Shown here: piece after piece, positions 1-11,720 of the stretch
Layout: every line of letters begins with the position of its first letter
Position numbering within the stretch: the stretch's first letter is position 1
Assembly: GCA_001600455.1 (NCBI GenBank)
Contig: BCKC01000010.1
Location: 998,144 to 1,062,143, forward strand
Direction: 5' to 3'
Source: Endocalyx cinctus
Lineage: Eukaryota; Ascomycota; Sordariomycetes; Amphisphaeriales; Apiosporaceae
Length of the DNA stretch: 64,000 bases
The notes under the pieces: model-generated
What the model was told of the DNA's origin: nothing
What the model saw: the letters and a program-made list of their open reading frames with translations, nothing else
The model's database searches: none
Made by a program: the position numbers and the translations under genes

Positions 1-70
1 GTGCTGGGAGCCCCGTTACTTCTTTCTTCACTTGTTCTTTCGAGTAACGAGCTTCTTCGACGTCCGCCAT
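1..70 (-). CDS. 5' end of an unidentified protein gene, cut by the window edge
   Basis: Reading the minus strand from an ATG at 70 gives 23 open codons running off the left edge. The peptide starts MADVEEARYSKEQVKKEVTG and is rich in charged residues, with codon choice like a real gene start. No domain can be named from this length. It would be transcribed away from the kinase-like gene that starts at 527, so the 456 bp between them would be a shared promoter. The call rests only on an open frame from an ATG and its composition. Confidence 0.5.
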   Translation of the reverse strand, partial: MADVEEARYSKEQVKKEVTGLPA

Positions 71-526
71 TGATTCATATAATAGTACAGAAATCCTATC
101 GTAAAAAAGTTGGATAACTCAGTATTGATTAAAGTAGATTAGGTACTTAAGTAAATAAACATATCATAATTCTCCAAGCCAATACCCGCCGCTTTTGATC
201 GTGTGAACAGTGCGAAGTTAGTAAGTGGAGTGAGGAATCCTGGTTCGGTATAACCACAGTTTCAGACTGGTTATCCCATTCAAATTTTAAGTATCCTTAT
301 CGAATGCAGCGTGGTGGTCAAATGATGGTGGCAGGGTAGGATTGAAGTGGAGAGCTGTTATTTAGAAGCTGACTTCTTACCCTGTCGCCCTCATAGAGTT
401 CGCTGATCGCCGAGCGTTCAAAAATTTACGCGACTGATACCCCGCCAGTTCTCCAACTTCCAAAACCCAACATTATTTTCAAAGACTGTGCTATGTTGCT
501 ATTTGTCGTTACCTGCGTCCTCGACA
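71..526. other. Divergent intergenic region
   Basis: AT-rich spacer between two divergent gene starts. No repeat, RNA gene or clear TATA box was recognised. Confidence 0.5.
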
Positions 527-1978
527 ATGGCTTTACAATTACAGACGGAACTGAAAAACAGGTTCGACAAAATAAGTTCATCTCTCGGGGGATATTTACC
601 ATTGGATGATGCAATTCTAGCAGGTATATATTATCCCGATCCAACAAGAAAGGCAGACGAGAAGTTCCATACATGCTCACCATGAGAACAACAATAGCTT
701 TGCCGCATGGTATTACCTCTGCATCCGCCCACGTCTATGGGCATTCCGCTGGGTCGTTCACAGCCAAAATCAACGCATTTGATATAAGCCAAAGACCGGT
801 TGCTTATTTTCTCAAGGTGACTAAATAGTTAAATATTTTTCCCCGGCCCGCTGTTTCTATCTATTTGATACTAATAGTATGTCTTCCTTGAGGATAGTAT
901 GTGGCAGGAGATTTGGGAAAGCACCAGCTCGAGGGCGAATTCGTAGGAATGACAGAACTGCATGGGCTTGCTCCCAATTTGGTGCCCAAGCCGATAGCCC
1001 GAGGAAAGCTGAAGAACGAGGTTCCCCAGGAGACTTATTTCTTGCTCGCCGAGTTTAAAAATTTCGTTCCTGGCCTCCCGGACGCCGCGAAGCTCGGGGC
1101 TCGTTTGGCTGCGATGCACGAGAAGAGCGAATCTCCGGACGGCAAGTTTGGATATCACATCCAGACATTCGATGGATCCCGGCTGCAGGCAGTCGAGCCA
1201 GACAGCGGTTGGACTTCCTTCTTCTCGAAGCTACTTGCTGAAGCTTATCGGCAAGATACCGAGACCAATGGTGTCTGGCCGGAACTCGAAATTGTGCACA
1301 GGAGAGTACAGTCGCATCTGATTCCGCGCCTCATTGGGGCGTTAGAATCAGAGGGCAGGTCTGTGAAGCCGACTTTAATTCACGGTGATCTGTGGGATGG
1401 CAACATAGCCGTCGAAGCCGAGACCGGAGACCCAGTACGTGATATACTAGCCTTTTTTTTTAATCCTGCATGCGATCCTCTCTGTACTGAAAGTGAGCCA
1501 CATGTAACATGACTCTGGAAAGGTCAAGAATAATTAATTTTTACTCCCACAGTGGATATTTGATTGCGCAGTTTATTATGCGCACAATGAGATGGAGCTA
1601 GGAATTTGGCGCGCCGAAAGGCACCAAATGAAAGCCAACATATTCCGCATAGAGTACGTGAGGAACTATAAGGCCAGCGAGCCAGAAGACGAATGGGACG
1701 ATAGAAATATTCTCTATAGTGCTAAGACAAATTTCATGCACTCGGCATGTTTCAACGGTTCGCCCGCTAGAAAGTCGTGAGTAAAACTGGCATGGAACTT
1801 AGGGAATGATCGAAGTAGATACTAACCGGATTCAAGGGCTTTTAACGATATGATTGAGCTTATTCAAAAATATGTACCTTGGGAAGACTCCTCAGAGGAG
1901 TGGCTACACATTAGTCAGGCGTATGGAAGAAACAAAAACCACGACAATACGGAAAGTTTTGATAGACAAAGATTATAA
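527..1978 (+). CDS. Fructosamine/ketosamine-3-kinase family protein
   Basis: Five exons (527-623, 698-816, 898-1434, 1553-1776, 1837-1978) join in frame to a 372-aa protein. It carries the aminoglycoside-phosphotransferase-like fold of the fructosamine kinase family. The catalytic-loop signature HGDLWDGN is near residue 234. The metal-binding region IFDCAVYYAHNEMELG follows directly across the third intron, and the family motif EPEDEWDDRN lies near the C terminus. Bacterial and animal relatives phosphorylate ketosamines on glycated protein or small molecules; fungal members of this branch are mostly uncharacterised. The start at 527 is chosen because the first intron (624-697) restores the family's N-terminal run DDAILAALPHG. 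The last intron has a good branch site (ACTAAC). No broken residue was seen. Substrate is unknown. Confidence 0.85.
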
Positions 1979-2084
1979 GTGACTATCACATCCCTCTATA
2001 CTATTGATTACATGTAACAATAAGCAGACTTTGCTATCAGCGCCCGATACTAGCTGGTAGTAATTAGTAGAAATGAAGTATTAT

Positions 2085-2218
2085 TGTTAGGGGTCCTCGT
2101 TATTTTACAATCTGAGCTCCGTGTCTGCGGCTAACCTCTGGGTAGCTCTAGTAGGGTACGTCTATATAAGGGAGGGCTCTCGCCTTGAAGACAGAATAGC
2201 AGGTCAAGAATCAATACA
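2085..2218 (+). mobile_element. Solo-LTR-like remnant, copy 1
   Basis: A 134-bp TG...CA segment beginning TGTTAGGGGTCC aligns over its whole length with 26274-26408 on the opposite strand. Shared blocks include GTCTGCGGCTA and ACGTCTAT(A/G)TAAGGGAGGG, the latter resembling a TATA box. Most differences are transitions. No clear target-site duplication and no internal retroelement domain are present, so this is a decayed solo LTR or a MITE. It ends 17 bp from the stop codon of the GMC gene. Confidence 0.5.
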
Positions 2219-2235
2219 GTAGGTATTCTACTACA

Positions 2236-4157
2236 TTACTTCTGCGCAATTATTAGTTTTGCTGCCGCATTTGCCAAAGCGTAGATGGGAGCCTGGGTAT
2301 GACACGTCGTAATAACGGGAACCGCGCTGCTGTCAACAACACGCAGGCCATTTACCCCCTTTACACGGAAATTTGAATCCAAGACCTTCCCGAGAGATGC
2401 CGAGCCGACGCTGTGATGGTAACTCTGTGCACCTTGCTGAAAGGCCTGGAGCGTGGTAACATTGGTGCCTGGCCAGACCTCTCCAACATTCACGCGAGCA
2501 AGTGCTTTTGAGCGGGTGATGTTTAGTAACCGCTCGTACCCGTAATGGGCAAGTGCCAAGTCGGCGGGAGAGCCGAAATAGTTAGTGTTAATGATGGGGT
2601 CATCTTGCCAGTTCGGCGATGCGAGCTTCACCCACCCAGTTCCCTCTGGCTGCACAAGCGCAACAAATGCCGTGGTCACATGCGCAGTTGAAAACTGAGG
2701 TAAGAAGGAGGCTCCGGCGTACTGATACGCTAAGAACGGCCGGTCCTTTGGCAGGCTCTTATGATAGGAGACATCTACTCCGAAGCTGTCCAAAATTTCG
2801 TCGGGTACTCGCTCGGTAACGAACATACCGGATTGAGGTCCCGGTTCGGAAAGCGCCCCGCCCCCAGTGCAATTGTACTCGGCCGTGAGTTCAGAAATAA
2901 CTCTTTCGTCGGAGAATGAACCTGCAACCATGATCTCTGATGGGACTTCAAATAAATTCACCGCTATGTGGTGGTCTTGAATATTCAACCCTACTTCGGG
3001 ACTATGCTTAACAATCGGGATACCCATCTCATTTAAATGATCCTCTGGGCCAATCCCAGATAGCATGAGAAGCCTTGGTGTATTAATAGTTCCGCTGCTA
3101 AGAATGATTTCTTTGCCCTTGGCTGTAACTACAGAGGCATTATCGCTAGAGACATAATCAACGCTGACAGCCTTTGGAGTTCCGTCGTCTCCGTTCTCGA
3201 AGTTGATCTTAATGACACGAGAATCATGAAGAATCTTCGTGTTCGGCTTCGCAGCTGCATTATATCCGAATGTACTCCAGGCGAATGAACGAGTTCCGTT
3301 CGAGTTCCGAACGGTATGTGGGCCACCTTTAACAAGTCCGATACCCGTACCATCTGTCAAGTCAGCTAGCTGGGCAGGCTGTTTCTCGTCGTTCAAAAAC
3401 GCGTCCCAGAAATCGGGCTCCAGGGTGGAGAGACGGTCGGAACGTTCATAACTAACAAAGACGTCGCCATCTTCGCTAAAACCAGATCTGTTGATAGGTT
3501 GGTAGTAAGGCATATCCTCGGGCACAAACAGATTGGCGGTCTCTCGAAAGTCGTCCAGGATATTATCCCATCCGAGCTTCTCGATACCCGAAAGATCAGC
3601 CCATTCGTCGTAGACGGAGCGCGCGCCGCGACAATAAGCCATGACGTTGACCGCCGAACCTCCTCCAAAGCCGTGTCCGAGGTGCAAAAGTGGCGAGATA
3701 CCACCTAATGAAGGCTGGGGAGTCAAGGTGAAGTTCCACGTATATTTGCTTGGCCATAGCGTTCCGGCGAAGGCGGGAGTGTAGATCGTCGGATCGCCGG
3801 TCGGATCCGGCCCAGCTTCGAGAAGCAGGACGCTCAAATCGGACATGTCGGATAGCCTGTCGGCTAGTACTAACCCAGCTACTCCCCCACCAACGATGAC
3901 TGGCATAACATATTAATTAGCAATGTATCGCCCCCCTGATTTATAACTTATTCCCCGCATTATAGGAGAAATAGTACGGTAGATGAGCAGTGTCACACAT
4001 TCCCCAAACAATCCCCAGCGAAGCCAATGAAATCCTGAAAGTCTAAGACTGTAGCTGAAAAGAAGTCCTAAGTTGTTTTGGTGAAATACATACTTGCGTC
4101 ATACTCCTGAGCCGCACACGAGCTTATGAGAAGAAAGGTGGAGTTTTGCCACTTCAT
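2236..4157 (-). CDS. Secreted GMC-family FAD oxidoreductase
   Basis: Two exons on the minus strand (4157-4094 and 3899-2236) give 575 aa, normal for fungal glucose-methanol-choline oxidoreductases. The first exon encodes a short hydrophobic leader (MKWQNSTFLLISSCAA), a probable signal peptide. The 194-bp intron then joins it to YDAIIVGGGVAGLVLADRL, the FAD dinucleotide-binding motif. A second FAD signature is GHGFGGGSAVNVMAY, and the mid-protein GMC motif is SSGTINTPRLLMLSG. The C-terminal domain has the two catalytic positions, His in SYHHSVGSAS and His in CHTQAPIYALANAA. Family members oxidise alcohols (aryl alcohol, glucose, choline or methanol); the substrate cannot be read here. An ATG at 3906 also opens the long frame but would lose the leader and the start of the FAD fold, so the spliced start is preferred. 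Confidence 0.9.
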
Positions 4158-7100
4158 TTTCAACGAGTCGACCACTAACCGAAGCTGCGATCTGGGATAG
4201 AATACAAAAAAAGTAAATGAAGCAAAGGATTAGTATTGTTCATGACCCAGAGGCGTGGGATCTGCACCATGAAATATATAGCTACATGCATGGGGATAAA
4301 AGGGGGATGGGCTGAGTAAGCCATCAGGATAAAATTGGGTATCATTGGTGAGTATTGCATATAGTCATTGGTCGGCTTTGTTGCAGTCTCAGTCAATTTT
4401 ACGACATTTCCGTGATATTTATTCCTATAGCCTGTTAAAGGTCGCAATAATGCAACTACCGGATTACATCCACACCACCGCTAGAATCCGTAGTTATTCC
4501 CTGATAAATTCCGTGGATTGCCCAGGAGGGCTCGAAAGGAGAAACGAAGCATTTAACTTATGGTCTCTGAAACATGTTTACTTGCCTTTTTCTAATATTC
4601 AAGAATCATCCTATTAGATAGCCCGGATGAAATTTTTCTTTTTAACTGTAGGTGAATGAATCTAACTAAGCACCCAGCGGCATATCTCACGTAGCATAAT
4701 TATTTATGTACTTATATCCTTATGTTTTATAAGCGCCCTTGTATGTAACAATTTGGATTCCGTGAACCATCTAGAGCCTTACTGAACCGCCCCATGTCTA
4801 CGCAGATCTGTGGTACTAGCTTATGGTTAATGATTTAATATTTATTATTCTTTAAACTTAAAGTGTTACATCTATATACAAAATGCTAGAAAGTAGAGGA
4901 GTTTTATACCTGTTGAGATATCAGGTAACCTTGTTTCTCTAGGCAGCTGAGATCCCCCAGAAGTATCTACTTTCTTCTAGGATCCACAGCTCAGGGCTTC
5001 TTTAACTAGGACTATCGCTGCTACAGACAACCGACACAAGATCAACAAACTAGCGCTTACGGTGCGTGGGTATAAGATCATGCTCATATGAATAAGAGTG
5101 CAAAAACAGATACCGACGAGCCGGATATAACACGGAAGGCATGTCCGGCACCGGCTTTTAATCCTTTAATAATGTGAAATACGATGATAAGGATTTAATT
5201 GCTATCCAAACTCCTTGAATGTAGTTATCCTATCTTCTGTTCGAAATATATAATATTTAGAGATACTATTCCGTGCTTTTTCATAGATTTCGAGCCTTAC
5301 ACTTTAGTGGTAGTGAAGATAAATGGTTATAAATACCGATTATAAATGACTTTTTTTGTTTAAATCCATTTTAAAGAGAGGTTGGAACCTTTCAACTTGA
5401 GATAGAAACGGTTAACCACCCAGTGGTCGAAGAACAATGGGACTTTCTTCCCTTCATTTAGACTTTCTTTAATGTAATAACGCCGATGGCATGATTTATC
5501 TTATGGCTTGCTCCTGAATGTCTGTCACCCCAGAACTCTTCCATACACACATGACCGTCGCCTTCGATCTTGGTGTAACATAAGACATCATCGCTCAGAT
5601 AATTTTGAAATTCTGATTCTGTCAATAGCTTTCGATATTAGGAAACTCGTTGGATAATCACCATAACTAATTTCTAAGCTAGTACAGACCTCTATATAGC
5701 ATTATATCCTCATAAAACACCAATCATCAATGTGTGCATCAATAAGTAGGACTAGGACCCTCTACTCCTGAAGATTGGGACACCAAGGGCCGGCAGGAGT
5801 AACTTGCATGTATTATTGGCCACTTCCATTGATTAGCTTACAGTCGAGACTGTAATACTGTGTATTTGAGACGAGACTGCTAATAATTAGAGAATATTTA
5901 AGCACACGTCAGCCCGCGGGTATTACACAAGATAACCCCATATCATTACCGTAAGCAGTAATGCTTGGACAGTATCTTCGTAGCATCCTTGAGTATTGAT
6001 TGCCGGTCATAATGCTCCCTCGCCCTAGAAGATAACTAAAGTATCTCGACCTGGTACTCCCTCGTCGTTATATGGTTGATTGCAAATTTCTGTTTGGATT
6101 GGTCTTGGAATGCGGCATCGCCCACAGACAGGACTGATGGGAGAATTTATAGTGCTGAGCCCAGATTTCATCTCCAGGACAGTGCTCCAGTGGTTGTAAA
6201 CACAAGTTGGTGCTGTCCATCCAGCGTTGGAAGCAATGACGGTTTAGTAAATTTATTGTGCTAAACGCTTAATAGTGGTAGGTTACTACATGTTTGGAAC
6301 TGCCGTATAAGTCATTTACGGCTTTTAACTATGCTTACATTTATCATACTTTCACGCTTTGTTGGAGACTTGTGCTCCGGTGTAGGCTGGAATCTATCTA
6401 TCGCCGTATAAGTCATGCTTATCTAGGAGCCTAATCGATCAGTACGGAACTTATTTCTTACTACGTAGCTCTTATCCTCATATTTGGGGCAGAGAAGGCC
6501 AAGTTGTCTTCAATTTTAGTTTTATTTCCTAGAAAAATTATCGATATAGTCTGGAGTACGATAGTACCGTGGCTCCGACCAATACGTATAAATGCATAAG
6601 GCCGCAATAATGCACTCCAGTTCAGGAACAGCGAATTTTGTAGATTCTGGGAATTTCCCACCAAATAGATGGGTGCGCGATCGATCACCGAAGGCTTTGA
6701 GAAATGCCACTTAGTTAAATGTAGCTATAAAACTCGAGGTTTAAAAAAGCTGCAGATGAAACTTACGGCAGAACTCCAGTTCTAAAAGTTTTAAGTTTAC
6801 GTATTATTTATTTTACTTCGACATTTTATATCAAGAAATATTTAGAGATTTTGAATTGGGGAATCTTTTAAGATTTCTGCGTGTAGGTACGTGTCGATGA
6901 TTGAAGTTTCAGGTAAATACTCGTGGAGACGAAACAGAGAGCGAACGCCCCTAGTTTAAGTTTGGGGAAGCTAAGTTCTTCGTTCAATTTTGGTGATATA
7001 GAGTTTTCATATTTAGCGGAATCCAGAGCCATCTCCTTAAGGAACCAAGTACCATCAATGTCTTATTTAGTTTGAAGATATAGATCAAACCGTATGATTG

Positions 7101-7399
7101 TAGGTCTGGCCACCGAGTTTGCCATTCTGGCCAAAGATATATTAGGGTAAATAACAGTATTCAGTTCAACTTTTCATGCTCTAATACATAGGCAAGGAGG
7201 CTTCTCGAAGTTTACTAGTACTAGGTAAATTTCCAAATTGGGTGAGCTAGATTTACGAAGCCCCAATATAGATCGTAAATAATCCCTTCCGGGTATAAAA
7301 ACCAAGTTCCCAAGACTGCCCTATCATCAAAATTGATAACTGTCTCGTTAAAACTCCACGATCAAATTCCCTTGCGACAAATATTTTATCTTCGCCAAA
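4158..7399. other. AT-rich gene-poor stretch
   Basis: About 3.2 kb with no convincing gene. Short frames on both strands have no family-like sequence. On the minus strand at about 6240-6026 there is a roughly 70-codon open run without a start, with Cys-Gly-Arg-Cys and several Pro residues; it could be a gene relic but is unsupported. A 14-bp motif GCCGTATAAGTCAT occurs at 6303 and 6403, the first copy inside a small hairpin. A TATA box for the next gene sits at the right end. Confidence 0.5.
7294..7301 (+). promoter_or_regulatory. TATA box of the secreted 212-aa protein gene
   Basis: TATAAAAA lies 106 bp before the ATG at 7400, in GGGTATAAAAACC context, a plausible core promoter distance for a filamentous fungus. 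Confidence 0.5.
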
Positions 7400-8038
7400 A
7401 TGAGGCTTTGTTTTATATTTGCTGCTATCACCGCTATATCAGCATCGTGTCAGGCCTACCTAATCTCTCGCTCTGTTCCGGATGGGGTTTATATCATTAA
7501 GCCTGTTGGAAACACCAGGATTTTTAAACCATCCCCGATCACTCACAAGGTTACACCAGTACACATCGATGCTCTGACTCGCGTCGGTGACATCTTGCCA
7601 CCGATAGAGCCCCGAAGCTTGATCGAGACGGGATCTACCGAGCCACCGGACAACTTCATAAAGCATCCTATATCCCATAACTGCGACTGGACGGTCAACA
7701 TGTCGATTTCCGAGTACGCGATTGTGAGAGACGCGTTTTTGCGTACCTGCGAGACGGAAAAGGTGCCGACGCGGGTAAGAAGCCTTCTAGGCTTCTGCAT
7801 CGGCCCTCCCGGCGTCTTGTTCGCCAAGTTAAACCAAACCGTTATATACCACTGCAACCCATCGTGCAAGCGGCAGCAGTGCGGCCTCAATAACGTGAAG
7901 GCTTTCGACGAGTGGGCTGACAAGACTTGCGGCAAGGACAAGGGTGGCTGGTTTCGCTCCCGCTGGGATTTTAAGATAGGGCGCGAACATACGAATGATT
8001 GGTACATATGTGATCAGCGCGTCGTTAATCCTGATTAA
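7400..8038 (+). CDS. Secreted cysteine-rich protein, candidate effector
   Basis: Single-exon frame of 212 aa. The first ~19 residues (MRLCFIFAAITAISASCQA) form a clear signal peptide. The next ~75 residues are Pro/Ile-rich with no cysteine. The last ~115 residues contain eight cysteines, in HNCDW, RTC, GFC, YHC, PSC, QQC, KTC and YIC, enough for four disulfides, with one N-glycosylation sequon in KLNQT. No transmembrane segment or GPI signal follows. I do not recognise the family. Size, secretion and the C-terminal disulfide-type domain after a Pro-rich linker are typical of fungal effectors or apoplastic proteins. It lies alone in AT-rich DNA, 770 bp before a glycosyltransferase gene on the same strand. 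Confidence 0.75.
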   Translation: MRLCFIFAAITAISASCQAYLISRSVPDGVYIIKPVGNTRIFKPSPITHKVTPVHIDALTRVGDILPPIEPRSLIETGSTEPPDNFIKHPISHNCDWTVNMSISEYAIVRDAFLRTCETEKVPTRVRSLLGFCIGPPGVLFAKLNQTVIYHCNPSCKRQQCGLNNVKAFDEWADKTCGKDKGGWFRSRWDFKIGREHTNDWYICDQRVVNPD

Positions 8039-8808
8039 CTGCTCGATTTTCATTGTGATATAGATTTTACAGATATCCATGTTTTAAGTTAGCTTGGAAT
8101 TGGGGACTTACGTGTAATTTGTTTCTAATAATAAAAAGTAGTAAATTATATTATTTACTTTCATTTTTTCAAATGAAATAGATTTCGCTTACGGAGTAAG
8201 GAGTACTTTCAAACGAAATACGAGAAGAGCGCAGCAAATTTAATTATGTAGTGGTCTTTGATTTTAGGGGTGATAAGGGATGATAAGGGGTAACAGCCCT
8301 GTAGCATATAGTAAACTATAGGCTGGGATGTTTCTCACTCGCTGTGGTTTTTGATACTTTATAATTATTAATTATATTCATCCCTTTATTTTGAAGGGAA
8401 GAAAAAGGAGAAAAGGAATAAAATAAAAATAAAAAGGTGTAGAAGAGACATGCTTTTGTATTCCTGCTATTAGTCTACCAATTGGTTATTAATAACAGGC
8501 CCAATGAATTTTTATGTTTACGCTTTCTACCCTGCGATCTCCCATTCCGGTAATAATTTCATAGGTATACTAAGGATCTCGTAGGATTGAAGATTGACGT
8601 GATGACTGCTTTTTAAGGTTAATATAATATATGTGACAGGATATCAAAGCAGGATTAGACAATGTGATGAAAATCCTATTTTATTAATACGTAGTACACA
8701 TTCCTCCCTGGGAAGCTCCTAGGTAAATTTATATCACCTTCTAACTTCATTCACTGAATTTATGATATTTCCCAATCTAAATAACAACTTCATCATCAAA
8801 AGGGAACC
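8039..8808. other. Intergenic, AT-rich
   Basis: No gene seen. A short imperfect tandem of GATAAGGG-type units lies at about 8270-8292, and A/T homopolymers are common. The right part is the promoter of the GT2 gene, ending in a C/A-rich leader before the ATG. Confidence 0.5.
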
Positions 8809-11143
8809 ATGTCGAAGATGGTGGAAGAACCAACGCTTTACTTTAGAAAGCGTCACGGCAGGACTTCGTCATTCTCCCTGTCTAAATTCACCCCTGATAA
8901 AAAACACGAAGAGTCAGGGTTGGAGTCAGTTAATTCAGTAGATAAGTTGGCTCATCCAAAGCCTTCCGTTCGACAACAACATTTCTCGTATCATATTCAA
9001 GAGGTACCAGAGCATGAGGACCAGGACGCTCTCTACTTCCCACCCTGGAAGCGTCGATTGGCCTGCACTTGGGGATTGACCGCCTTCATCGGTCCCTATT
9101 TCGCGTCTAGGGCAGCCTATGACCAATGCAGAGCCGCTTTGCAGCTCTTTCAAGAAGGGGATCATCATCTCTGGACGATTTTCGTATCATGGCTTGTCTT
9201 GATTATCTACCTGTTCTCGTGGAGTATGAAATGATAATATTACCCCGTTAAGATAATGATGATACTGACTAGTTCATTGGGTTCAGTTCCTTCCATTCCT
9301 CACATCGCTCTCGAAGCGTACATGGGGTTTGGGACGTGGCGAAAACGGCTGAAACTCGTCGGAAAAGCTGTACCTGAAGTAGACGTCGTCATCACTTGCT
9401 GCAACGAGTCCGAGGATATTATTAAGAATACGGTGCTAGCGGCGCTAGACCTAGATTATCCGGAACACGCTTTCCGGGTCATCCTCACTGACGACGGCGC
9501 ATCGCCTATTCTTGCTGATTGGGTCAGTAGCCTGCAACACCCACAATTATATTATACAGCTCGCAAAAAGCCGGTACCCAACGATTTCAAAGCCGGAAAT
9601 CTGAACAATGCGATCCGGTTCACGCGTGACCTTCCCGGCGGGCCGGCCCCTTTTTTTGCGGGGCTCGATGCCGATATGATCCCAGAGAAGAAATGGCTCC
9701 GTCGCGTTTTGCCCCACCTCCTCCTAGACGAAAAGATGGGTATGGCGTGCGCAGCTCAGGTAAAATGAAGCCGTTCTAACCCAATTGAATTTTTTTTTTT
9801 TTTAACTGATATATCTTCATTTGTCTTTTCTAGACATTTTATAACGCACCCTACAACGACACACTGGGTCAAATAAACTGGATATCATGGACGATAAACG
9901 ACTGGTGCCGCGACATGTGCGATTCTGCTTGGAACAGCGGCTCAGGATATGTCACCCGTCGTCAAGCGCTTGAGAATATCGGCGGATTTCCAGTCACGGT
10001 AACAGAAGATGTTTATGGAGCCATGCTGATGCTGGCCGACGGCTGGAAAACGGCTTACGTAGCTGAATGTCTCCAGTGCGGTCTAGTTCCGGAGTCATAT
10101 CTCGGGCACGTCAAGCAGCGTACAAGATGGGTCAGTACACCGTTCAAATTACTAAGTTTTGTTGTCGCAGCTAGAAGAGCTAACAATTTATGTCTAGTCT
10201 ATCGGAGGCCTTCAGATGCTAATCGCTTTCAGGGGGTTTTTCTCCAAGAGCAAGACTAAGCAAATGTCATTTATTCAACGGTTTCAGGCCATCGTATTCG
10301 GACTTGCGAGTATATACATGCATGTTATTATTTTCGTCCGATTTCTGTTGATACCTCTATACCTCGTAACAGGGGAGTCTTTATTCCCTTCTGACAACCC
10401 CGAGGCACTCGCGAGCCAGATGCGGATGCAGGTGCTGAGCTGGTTATCTATCGCTTTATACGACGTCCACCGTGGCATTATTTCGGACTATCGTGCCATT
10501 GTGACACAAAATGCCTTCTATATCAATATGACGCCATGTAAGTTGTACATCATCGAGAGAAAAATCATTGTATTAAGCTTCTAAATATCAATAACTTTTC
10601 ATAGATTTCATAGTTGCCATTATCCGATCCTTTCTCCTCCCTCGGTGGCTTGGAGGCACGGAACCGGGATTTACACCTACCGGATCTGTCAGCACCAATC
10701 TTCACGAGCGCTCGTGGTCCAGACGAGCTCCGCTTCTGCGGCGGGCCCACCACATGTTCATTGAATGCGGTGTCTGGTTCCATGCAGTCATTCTTATCTT
10801 ATTTATCTCAAGCCTAGCGTACCGGGTTTCCCTAATTCTGTCTAGAACCCCCTCTGAATACTTAGCTTCGGAGTTAATCGGGAGAGTGGGTTGGTTATTA
10901 CCGTCGTGGTTACTAACTTTTGTGGCAATGGCTGTGCCCATTCAGTATCTGATAACACCTCCGGATGCCCGTGAGAGGGACACGCTACTAAAAGAACCAG
11001 AATATCACGACGGACCGCGTTATAGTCACCAGTGGGCCAGAAAGGTCGAGATGAAAGGGTGGACCTTTGGATATTTTGAGACTCATTGCTTAGTGGTGAT
11101 CTATTATGTTGCTTTGTATTTCTACGCAACCTGTTATATGTAA
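8809..11143 (+). CDS. Processive family 2 glycosyltransferase (cellulose/hyaluronan-synthase-like)
   Basis: Five exons (8809-9223, 9287-9759, 9834-10130, 10198-10537, 10605-11143) give 687 aa. All GT2 landmarks are present and in order: the first Asp in DDG (~206), the metal-binding DAD (~266), TED (~354) and QRTRW (~391), the Q-x-x-R-W box of processive synthases. Two predicted membrane segments precede the catalytic domain (~105-140) and at least four follow it, as in membrane-embedded synthases that polymerise and export a polysaccharide. Splicing across 10131-10197 turns TRW into TRWSIGGLQM, matching the family. Fungal GT2 relatives have been tied to surface polysaccharide and growth on solid surfaces, but orthology is not shown here. 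No accessory polysaccharide gene is adjacent; its neighbours are a secreted protein gene and an esterase relic. Confidence 0.9.
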
Positions 11144-11720
11144 ATAATAAACAGATAGTTGAGAACTTTCCAATCACCATCTGGTGTCAATCGGAATCAA
11201 ACTTCAGCTGGTTCCGATCGTGCGAAGATTCGGCGTAGTTAGATTTCTAGCTAGAGCGATACAAATTCTCAGTCTTGAGCGAGATTAATATATACTTATT
11301 CAGAAATTACCGAATTGTCAAACGTGTAATTATAGTCCAGAAACCTAAGACCATACCAGGTCCCGACACATACAAATGCTCCTAAGACTAGCCAACCTAA
11401 ACCTCCTAGTATCACTACTATCTTTGAGATCAGAATCATCTGTTTCTGTTTGTTATTGTGGAAAAAACTTTACCTCTGGCCCGGGCCTCAATTTTTAGTT
11501 TCTTGTTGAAATATTTCATATATATATATATATAAACTAGAGGTGAGCTTGCAGCCCACAGAACATCCTGAGTTTACAATGTTTACTATAACTTGAATTA
11601 TTTATTCTAGTATTATTATAAAATAAGTTTTAAACTATATAATTATGCAGAATAGTATGTATTCAGAGGCTTTTAAAGATGGTTCCATAGAGGCGTGTAG
11701 AAGACCCTTCGTAAACTCAG
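11144..11720. other. Intergenic between the GT2 gene and an esterase relic
   Basis: AT-rich, with a (TA)n run near 11520. No N-terminal esterase exons could be found here although they would be expected, so the 5' half of the relic is missing or unrecognisable. Confidence 0.5.

Noticed and set aside
3898..3906. ATG at 3906 as the GMC start
   Set aside because: It truncates the FAD-binding fold and the leader; splicing to the exon at 4157-4094 restores both in frame.
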